Assembly: GCA_002779045.1 (NCBI GenBank)
Contig: PEXO01000171.1
Coordinates: 1-12,267 of the forward strand
From: Elusimicrobia bacterium CG08_land_8_20_14_0_20_59_10
GTDB taxonomy: Bacteria > Elusimicrobiota > Elusimicrobia > Elusimicrobiales > UBA9959
Length of the DNA: 12,267 bases
Reading direction: 5' to 3'
The notes beneath the pieces were generated by a model. The model was not told the DNA's origin, searched no databases, and saw nothing but the letters and a program-made list of their open reading frames with translations. Made by a program: the position numbers and the translations under genes. How positions within the stretch are numbered: position 1 is the first letter of the stretch; each line of letters starts with the position of its first letter. Positions 7,076 through 12,267 of the stretch are shown in pieces.

Positions 7076-8764
7076 TTATTGCGTGCTTCCCGGGACCATT
7101 CCCGTGCCGGAGAGCTGGAGCAGGCCTTTTAAGGGGATGCCCGCCCAATCCGGGCGGTTGTTCAGCTCATAGGCAAGCTCATATATCGCTTTTTCCATCA
7201 GGAACGCTTTGAGCAGGGCCGTTATCTCCGCTGGGTCCTCCGGGAGAAAGCATGCCCCGGCGGCGGTCCTGAAGTAGGACCGCAGGAAGGCCGCCGAGAC
7301 GCAGGAATACCAGTTCTCCGCCCAGGGCGCCAGGGTCCCGGCCTCGCCGGCCTTGATGTCGCTGCGAAGGTGGAACGGCGCCCAGGCCGCATAATGGAAG
7401 GAGCGGAGCATCCCCGCCACGTCACGCAGAGCGGAATATTTGTGGCGACGCTCACTGAGAGGTTTGGCAGGCTCGCCTTCGAAGTCTATTATCACGAAAT
7501 CCGTGCCGGTGAAAAGAACCTGCCCGAGGTGGAAATCCCCGTGCACGCGTATTTTACCGGCGGAGATCTTTCCGGCGGTGACAGCCTGGAAAGCTTTCAT
7601 GACAGCCCGCTTGTTCTCAAGGAGCAGCGAGGCCCCGGGCCGGACGGCAGCGGGCAGGTCCCTGAGCTTGCGCGAAAGAAGGTGCAGGGTGGAGGAGGTC
7701 AGTCCCAGCATAGAGCGATGGATGCGCCGCTGGTACACCCGGGTGAAAGGCTCGGGGCGAAAGTCGGGGTCCCTGCCGGCCGAGCTGAGCGCCAGGTGCA
7801 TTTGGGCCGTGCGCTTTCCCAGCAGCGACATCATCGCGAGACATTTCTTTCCGATAAGGGCGGCTGTCGGCCCTGGGGCCTGCCGGAGTGCGGGGCCCGG
7901 CGGGTCCGGAGGCTGCGGAGGGGGGGCCGCCGCGACGGGGCGGCTGAGGACCCGTTTGTAATACCCGGAAACCTCACCGAGCGCATAGCCCCAGGAATCT
8001 CCCCGGCTGGGAGTGTAGCCCTGGAGCAGTCCTATCGCACCGAATAATTTCCCGCCGCGGTGAAGCGAAACGGCCGCCAGGAAAGGCGGCATACCCCGGA
8101 ACGAAGAGTGTCCTGTCAGGCGTGCGCCTAGCTCTATGTCGGGGTTCACTCCTTTTTCCAGGCGCCTGAAAAGTTTGGAAAAATATGCGGAGCCGTATAC
8201 TATCGAGGTATTGCTCTGTTCCCCTTTGAGCAGGCGGGGGGCGGGCGCCGGGCCGTTCTTGCGCCGGGCCTTATTAAGCAGCCGGCTGTCCTGTTCTACC
8301 ACCAGGTTTCCCGCGCCGCGCGGCCGGCGTTTCCCCAGGAAGAGGGAAAGGAAGGCAGACTGAAAAGCCTTGTCATATACCGCGTCGTAAAGCAGTCCGC
8401 GCTTCCCCGAAAGTTCCAGCCCGGCTATGGCCGCGCCAGGCTCGTTCTTTAGCAGCGCCTCCGCCGCCGCTCTCTTCTTCCAGGCCAGGGGCAGCAGGTA
8501 GGTCTGGGGGGCGCCGTGTGAATAGGAAACCCTGAGCAGGGCCAGGGGCATGGCGCTGTCCCCGAGGCAAAGCGTTCCGGAGATCTTCAGCCGGCTTATC
8601 CGCCGGGCCTTGCCGCCGAACCACCTGCGGCCCTGGAGATAGCCCGGCAGTATTTTTTCAAGCGCCGCTTTGCGCGGGGAAGCCAGCAGCCCCGGCCAGG
8701 CGGCGTTGCGCAGTTCTATTTCCGGTAGCGGGGGGACACCATGCCGCATGGTGCCCCCCATCAT
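7076..8764 (-). CDS. Maltokinase-like kinase (maltose to maltose-1-phosphate)
   Basis: Known maltokinases (Mak/Pep2) use ATP to make maltose-1-phosphate for GlgE glucan synthesis. The 562-residue protein has the maltokinase N-cap signature ILPGYLQGRRWFGGKARRI (38-56). A nucleotide-site segment GEQSNTSIVYG (181-191) and EKGVNPDIELGARL (203-216) follow. The catalytic block VHGDFHLGQVLFTG (407-420, catalytic base D410) precedes the metal-binding DFEGEP (427-432) and the RDVAGMLRSFHYAA segment (447-460). A Pro-rich linker at 278-300 is unusual. It is longer than stand-alone mycobacterial enzymes (about 455 residues) and is not fused to trehalose synthase. The ATG at 8764 overlaps the malQ stop (ATGA). 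A second in-frame ATG at 8749 lies in a strong hairpin, so the exact start is uncertain; homology begins only around residue 28. Confidence 0.9.
   Translation of the reverse strand: MMGGTMRHGVPPLPEIELRNAAWPGLLASPRKAALEKILPGYLQGRRWFGGKARRISRLKISGTLCLGDSAMPLALLRVSYSHGAPQTYLLPLAWKKRAAAEALLKNEPGAAIAGLELSGKRGLLYDAVYDKAFQSAFLSLFLGKRRPRGAGNLVVEQDSRLLNKARRKNGPAPAPRLLKGEQSNTSIVYGSAYFSKLFRRLEKGVNPDIELGARLTGHSSFRGMPPFLAAVSLHRGGKLFGAIGLLQGYTPSRGDSWGYALGEVSGYYKRVLSRPVAAAPPPQPPDPPGPALRQAPGPTAALIGKKCLAMMSLLGKRTAQMHLALSSAGRDPDFRPEPFTRVYQRRIHRSMLGLTSSTLHLLSRKLRDLPAAVRPGASLLLENKRAVMKAFQAVTAGKISAGKIRVHGDFHLGQVLFTGTDFVIIDFEGEPAKPLSERRHKYSALRDVAGMLRSFHYAAWAPFHLRSDIKAGEAGTLAPWAENWYSCVSAAFLRSYFRTAAGACFLPEDPAEITALLKAFLMEKAIYELAYELNNRPDWAGIPLKGLLQLSGTGMVPGSTQ
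8730..8759 (-). promoter_or_regulatory. Strong hairpin across the malQ-maltokinase junction
   Basis: On the minus strand GGGGGG-CACCATG, a three-base CGG loop, then CATGGTG-T-CCCCCC. This gives seven plus six base pairs interrupted by one bulged T (8736). The stem starts two bases after the malQ TGA and covers maltokinase codons 2-12, including the second in-frame ATG (8747-8749) and the G tract just before it. It could limit translation initiation of the kinase, or shield the malQ 3' end from exonucleases. There is no T run, so a terminator is unlikely. Confidence 0.6.
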
Positions 8765-10356
8765 TGCGCTTCCCGTATCCAGCCGGCCAGCTTGTCCAGG
8801 AGCGCGCCGTGCCGTCCGCGGAACTCCTCCAGCGGCGTGTCCGGGCGGAAGGACCAGTTCTGCGGCCCCACCGTATTATGGGTGTTTATCCGGACCTTAA
8901 GACCGAAGAGGTCGGGGAAAGGCAGTATCACAACGCGCGAGCCGGAGTTAATAAGTTTCTTCAATATCGGGGAGAGGGCCTTTGTAAAAACAGGCGGCTT
9001 GTCCGCCCCGGGAAGGGAGCCCTCCTTTACGGTCACCATCTTCCAGAAGAGCTTTCGTTCCGCCGGTCCCGCTTTATCCCACCAGACGGCCAGCGGTTGC
9101 GTATCATGAGTGGAGGTGGTGGCGAGGGAAACGCTCGGGTAGGCGGCCGTGTCGATATAATCCTTCGTCTTCCTTTTCCAGTATTTTTCCCAGCGCAGTA
9201 CTTTATGGCCCGGTACTCCGGTCTCGGCCAGGACCTTGCGCACATAAGTCGGGATAAGCCCCAGGTCTTCGCCTATGGCGAGCATGGACGAGGAGGCGGT
9301 CAGTGTCTTAAGAAAGCGCCTGCCCCGGTCCTCCTGCTCCTTCTCCCCCTCGATATCAAAATGGGGTTTTATTTCCTTGTTTTCCGGCACTATCCAGGTG
9401 CGGAAAAAGCCCACCATGTGGTCCACGCGGTAGATGTCGTAAAGCTCCTCCGCTCTCTTCAGTTTCAGGCGCCACCATTCAAAGCCGTTCTTTTCTGCCT
9501 CTTCCCAGCGGCAGGCGGGCATACCCCAGTGCTGGCCTTCGGGGGTCAGGGGGTCGGGCGGAGCCCCTATGGACGCGCTCAGGTCGAATTCCGCCTGCCT
9601 GGCCCACACGTCGGCGGATTCCCGGTTGACCATGAAGGGCAGGTCCCCGTAAAGGCTGATCCCCAGTTCTTTTGCCCTTAGGCGGGCCGCGGCCCACTGC
9701 CGCTGCAGCAGCCACTGCATGTATCTGAAAAAATCGATCTGTACGGCGTTCTCCGCGCGGACCCTCTCCAGGGCGTCCGGGCTGCGGCCGGAGAGTTCCG
9801 GGGCCCAGTGCCTCCAGGAGATCCACCGGGAATTGTCCTTGAGCCTGCGGAAAAGCGCATAGTCGTCCAGCCAGTAGGCGTTCTTTTCGCAGAAGGCCGA
9901 GAAGGCCCGGCCCTGCGGGGTTCCGCGCAGGATATGAGCGGAGCGGAAAGCGGCATAAATTTTCCAGAGGACTTCATGTTTAAGCGCTCTTATCTCATCG
10001 TAGGGTATGGTATCCGCCGCGCGAAGCTGTTCCAGGCGGGACTTAAAATCCTGCGAGGCCAGGAAGTCCCGGGCTTCGGGCGCCTGGGCCAATTCCTCCG
10101 CGGCTTCCGGGTCCAGGTATACCGGGTCGATAGCAAAACCGCTGAGGGCGGTGTAGGGGCAGTTCCCGCCGGGCTGTATTTCGTTTATCGGCAGGATATT
10201 AAGGATGGTCAGCCCCGCGGTGTTGAGGATATCCAGCCAGCCGCGCATAGAGGTAATGTCCCCGATGCCCCAGTCGCGCGCGGAACGCATGGAAAAAAGC
10301 GGCAGCAGCAGGCCGACTTTTTTATTCTTCAGCAGCGGGTGAAGGTGTTTTTTCAT
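8761..10356 (-). CDS. malQ: 4-alpha-glucanotransferase (amylomaltase, GH77)
   Basis: Transfers alpha-1,4-glucan segments between malto-oligosaccharides in the cytosol, releasing glucose or maltose and building longer chains. The 531 residues match the compact plant/Thermus-type GH77 length. Visible blocks are the acceptor-site PYTALSGFAIDPVYLD (67-82), YGDLPFMVNRESADVWA (236-252), the nucleophile D312 in YRVDHMVGFFRTW (309-321), the acid/base E363 in GEDLG (362-366), and the transition-state Asp D418 in TSTHDTQPLAVWW (414-426). All three catalytic residues are present. The ATG at 10356 has AAGGGA just upstream. It is the first gene of a pair with the maltokinase, to which it is joined by a four-base overlap. 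That context points to glycogen or maltodextrin turnover. Confidence 0.97.
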   Translation of the reverse strand: MKKHLHPLLKNKKVGLLLPLFSMRSARDWGIGDITSMRGWLDILNTAGLTILNILPINEIQPGGNCPYTALSGFAIDPVYLDPEAAEELAQAPEARDFLASQDFKSRLEQLRAADTIPYDEIRALKHEVLWKIYAAFRSAHILRGTPQGRAFSAFCEKNAYWLDDYALFRRLKDNSRWISWRHWAPELSGRSPDALERVRAENAVQIDFFRYMQWLLQRQWAAARLRAKELGISLYGDLPFMVNRESADVWARQAEFDLSASIGAPPDPLTPEGQHWGMPACRWEEAEKNGFEWWRLKLKRAEELYDIYRVDHMVGFFRTWIVPENKEIKPHFDIEGEKEQEDRGRRFLKTLTASSSMLAIGEDLGLIPTYVRKVLAETGVPGHKVLRWEKYWKRKTKDYIDTAAYPSVSLATTSTHDTQPLAVWWDKAGPAERKLFWKMVTVKEGSLPGADKPPVFTKALSPILKKLINSGSRVVILPFPDLFGLKVRINTHNTVGPQNWSFRPDTPLEEFRGRHGALLDKLAGWIREAQ

Positions 10357-10397
10357 ATGTCCCTTTTTTGAAGCCGGTGTTTTCCCGACTTGCGGAA

Positions 10398-10403
10398 ATT
10401 ATA
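10398..10403 (-). promoter_or_regulatory. Candidate -10 box for malQ-maltokinase
   Basis: A perfect TATAAT on the minus strand in the 120-base gap upstream of malQ, giving a predicted leader of about 35 bases. The expected -35 region falls in a GC-rich hairpin (10418-10434) and matches the consensus poorly, so an activator-dependent promoter or a non-standard sigma factor is possible. Confidence 0.38.
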
Positions 10404-10417
10404 GGATAATAAGGGGA

Positions 10418-10434
10418 GGTCCGGGCTTCGGACC
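10418..10434 (-). terminator. Hairpin after the esterase gene, weak terminator candidate
   Basis: A six-base perfect stem, GGTCCG/CGGACC, with a five-base loop lies about 45 bases past the stop of the lipoprotein esterase. The minus-strand sequence after it reads TCCCCTTATTATCC, only loosely T-rich. It might end the permease-esterase transcript, but lacks a proper T run. It sits where the -35 region of malQ would be, so it could equally be an operator-like inverted repeat. Confidence 0.3.
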
Positions 10435-10476
10435 ATTCGTTCCCCGACGGACGGCGGCCGCCGGGCGGGCGGGGGG

Positions 10477-11571
10477 TCAGCGGTACGTTTCCATGAAACC
10501 CTGCTGCTTAAGCCAGGCCGTCAGCTCGCCGGCCAGCGCGCGGTGGTCCGCAGCGCGCGGGTGATTTTCCGACCAGTGTTCGAACACATAACGGTTAATG
10601 CCGGGGTCGGCGGCTTCCAGGTCCGAGGCGGCATTCTTCCAGACCTCGCCCAGCTCCGGGCTCTGCGAGCCGCCGTACATCCCGCCGCGCAGCAGCACTA
10701 TGCGGGCCTCCGGCCAGGCGGCGCGTATGTTCCTTACCAGCTCTTGGTAGCCGGCGGCGAAATCCTCCGGGAAAGGCAGGCCCTTGCCGCGCGTGAAGGA
10801 GCTGTCGTTCTCGCCGTAGTTTATGAAGATGAGCTGTGGCGTCCAGGTTTTCAGGTCCGCGCGGGGGGAGTCGGCGCGCGGATACAGCCTGTCCCAGGCC
10901 TGGCCGGCCCTCAGCTTTGTGTAGCCGGCGGAGATACCCATGCCGCTTATGGCGATATTATGGTAGTCCGCCCGGAACGCGGCCGCGGTAAGCGCCGCAT
11001 AGCTGAGCGCATTATTATGCGTCGAGCGGTCTTCCCACTGGTCCGCCGCCCCGTCCTCGCTGCAGGCCCCGGCGGTGATGGAGTCCCCGAAGAAAAGCAT
11101 GGTCAGCTTGTATGCGGGCGGCCGCGGCTTGAGCGCTTTTTTGCCGGGCGCCAGCTCAATGCCGAGGAAGACCGCCGTGCCGGCCGATGCTTCGCTGCGC
11201 TTGAACAGTTCCAGGCTGTGCCTCCCGGGTTTCAGGGGCCGCGGCCAGCCGGCGCGCGCGGTCTCGCCCGGCTTCAGGCCTATCACCGACTTTTCCCCGT
11301 CCACGGAAATATTGAAGAAATTCCGCCCTTCCGCGTGGCCGAAGAGCAGATCCAGCTTTTCTCCTTTGAAATCAGCGTAGATGCGGCTGCCCTGCCAGAT
11401 GATAACCGGCGCGGAAGCCGAGGTGATATCAAAACGTCCTTCGTAGCGGAAAGCCGCGGAGTCGGCCGGGATGATGTTTTCCGGAGCGTTCCTCTTTCCG
11501 GCCGTCGCGCAGGCCGCCAGCAGCGCAGCTGCCGGTATAACAAAAAAGAGCAGGGATCTCCCGGTGTTCAT
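10477..11571 (-). CDS. Lipoprotein SGNH esterase, carbohydrate esterase family 2-like
   Basis: 364 residues. An N-terminal lipoprotein signal (R5, hydrophobic 7-20, lipobox LAAC with C21) predicts a lipid-anchored exported protein. Ala at +2 does not suggest inner-membrane retention. Residues 40-140 look like the beta-sandwich domain of CE2 esterases (RYEGRFDIT, ADFKG, FNISVDGE, GRHSLELFKRSEA, FLGIEL). The catalytic SGNH domain has FFGDSITAG (160-168, nucleophile S164), SGMGIS (209-214), NYGENDSS (251-258, N255) and NHPRAADH (336-343, likely H337). The position three before the His is Ser, not Asp, as expected for a Ser-His dyad as described in CE2. CE2 enzymes remove acetyl groups from polysaccharides; the substrate here is unknown. 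It begins 10 nt after the permease stop without a clear ribosome binding site. Confidence 0.87.
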   Translation of the reverse strand: MNTGRSLLFFVIPAAALLAACATAGKRNAPENIIPADSAAFRYEGRFDITSASAPVIIWQGSRIYADFKGEKLDLLFGHAEGRNFFNISVDGEKSVIGLKPGETARAGWPRPLKPGRHSLELFKRSEASAGTAVFLGIELAPGKKALKPRPPAYKLTMLFFGDSITAGACSEDGAADQWEDRSTHNNALSYAALTAAAFRADYHNIAISGMGISAGYTKLRAGQAWDRLYPRADSPRADLKTWTPQLIFINYGENDSSFTRGKGLPFPEDFAAGYQELVRNIRAAWPEARIVLLRGGMYGGSQSPELGEVWKNAASDLEAADPGINRYVFEHWSENHPRAADHRALAGELTAWLKQQGFMETYR

Positions 11572-11581
11572 TGGGCGCGGT

Positions 11582-12267
11582 TTATTCGTAGCGCAGGGCT
11601 TCTATGGGGTCGAGCATGGCCGCGCGCAGGGCCGGCCAGAAGCCGAAGCCCACGCCGATGAGGGTGGAAAAGCCGAAAGCGAAAGAGACGGTGCCCGCGC
11701 CCAGGGCCGGCGGCACCTTTATAAAGAAGTAGGCGGCCCAGCCCAGGCCATAGCCAAGGGCTACGCCAAGGCCGCCTCCTATCAGGCAGAGCACCACGGC
11801 CTCTATAAGGAACTGGCTGAGAATATCCGTGTTGCGCGCGCCCAGGGCTTTACGCAGGCCTATTTCGCGCGTGCGCTCGGTGACGCTCACCAGCATTATG
11901 TTCATTATGCCTATGCCGCCCACCAGCAGGGAGATTCCCGCTATGCTGTAGACCACCAGCGAGAGCTTGCCCATGGTGCTTTTGAACAGTTCGATCTGGG
12001 CTTCGAAGGTCTTTACGTCAAAATCATCTTCGGCGTTCTCCCGCGCGCCCCGGCGGGCGCGCAGGGCGGTGATTATCTGCCTGCGCGTCTCCGGGGCGTC
12101 CGCCGGGGAAGGAGCGGTCACTTCAATGTAGTCCAGACGGTTCGACCCGAACACGCGCTTGGCGGCGGTCCTGAGCGGTATATAGGCCGTGGGCTGGCCG
12201 CCGAAGATCTGCTCCGCTTTGTGGTCCTCCGCCACGCCGACCACGGTGAAGCTTACCCCGCCTATTC
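11582..12267 (-). CDS. MacB/FtsX-type ABC transporter permease (5' end beyond window)
   Basis: The reading frame is open to the window edge, so only the C-terminal portion (about 228 residues) is seen. It starts in the periplasmic MacB-PCD domain (IGGVSFTVVGVAEDHKAEQIFGG, then YIEVTAP). The FtsX membrane domain follows: a helix in LSLVVYSIAGISLLVGGIGIMNIMLVSV, the conserved cytoplasmic TERTREIGLRKALGAR, two further helices, and the C-terminal end PALRAAMLDPIEALRYE. Such permeases pair with an ATPase and use mechanotransmission to export lipoproteins, peptides or drugs, often with a TolC-like channel and an adaptor. Family and topology are clear; the substrate is not. The gene is co-directional with the lipoprotein esterase 10 nt downstream, consistent with one operon. 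The apparent GTG start at 12244 is internal. Confidence 0.93.
   Translation of the reverse strand, partial: IGGVSFTVVGVAEDHKAEQIFGGQPTAYIPLRTAAKRVFGSNRLDYIEVTAPSPADAPETRRQIITALRARRGARENAEDDFDVKTFEAQIELFKSTMGKLSLVVYSIAGISLLVGGIGIMNIMLVSVTERTREIGLRKALGARNTDILSQFLIEAVVLCLIGGGLGVALGYGLGWAAYFFIKVPPALGAGTVSFAFGFSTLIGVGFGFWPALRAAMLDPIEALRYE

Noticed and set aside
6963..7148. Possible 61-residue gene between the maltokinase and the aminotransferase
   Set aside because: It overlaps the end of the maltokinase gene, has no ribosome binding site I can identify, and its first third comes from maltokinase codons in another frame.
10452..10463. Perfect 12-base palindrome CGGCGGCCGCCG
   Set aside because: It has no loop or T run and sits in a very GC-rich stretch where such palindromes arise by composition.
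10543..11661. Open frame of 372 codons on the plus strand opposite the lipoprotein esterase
   Set aside because: It runs across two real genes in antisense and has no motif; it is a shadow of GC-rich coding sequence.

Overview
The window is a GC-rich, densely coded bacterial chromosome segment. It holds eight protein genes, two of them cut by the window edges. There are no RNA genes, CRISPR arrays, insertion sequences or recognisable mobile elements, and no gene-free stretch longer than about 165 bases. A lipobox signal peptide and a MacB-type permease point to a Gram-negative cell plan. The mix of a threonine synthase paired with a phosphoglycerate-mutase-like protein, a HEAT-repeat/HD-GYP pair and a MalQ/maltokinase pair would fit an uncultivated lineage such as Elusimicrobiota or a relative. 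That placement is a low-confidence inference, because no marker gene is present.

Layout. (1) 1-1964, minus strand: threonine synthase (thrC) followed, through an ATGA overlap, by an archaeal-type phosphoglycerate-mutase-like enzyme. In this context the second gene is best read as the proposed functional analogue of homoserine kinase. (2) 1965-2127: divergent intergenic region with promoter-like boxes. (3) 2128-5409, plus strand: a two-gene unit with no gap (TAA then ATG), encoding a HEAT-repeat protein and an HD-GYP-like protein. Both carry the same N-terminal module, with an LYxPxHP motif at exactly residues 34-40 in each. (4) 5406-6926, minus strand: a class III PLP aminotransferase of unknown substrate, whose stop codon overlaps the HD-GYP stop within a shared TTAA. 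(5) 7076-10356, minus strand: 4-alpha-glucanotransferase (malQ) followed, through another ATGA overlap, by a maltokinase-like kinase. A strong hairpin lies across the first codons of the kinase. (6) 10477-12267, minus strand: the C-terminal half of a MacB/FtsX-type ABC permease, followed 10 nt later by a lipoprotein esterase that looks like carbohydrate esterase family 2.

How the genes may work together. The thr pair would complete the last two steps from homoserine to threonine. MalQ and maltokinase suggest that maltose released from alpha-glucans is activated to maltose-1-phosphate, the donor for GlgE-type glucan synthesis. The HEAT/HD-GYP pair looks like a signalling module with a shared sensory or docking domain and a partly degenerate phosphodiesterase domain. 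The most unusual items are that paired module, the hairpin over the maltokinase start, and the thrC-linked mutase-family protein. Nothing in the window is clearly a wholly new defence or mobile system.
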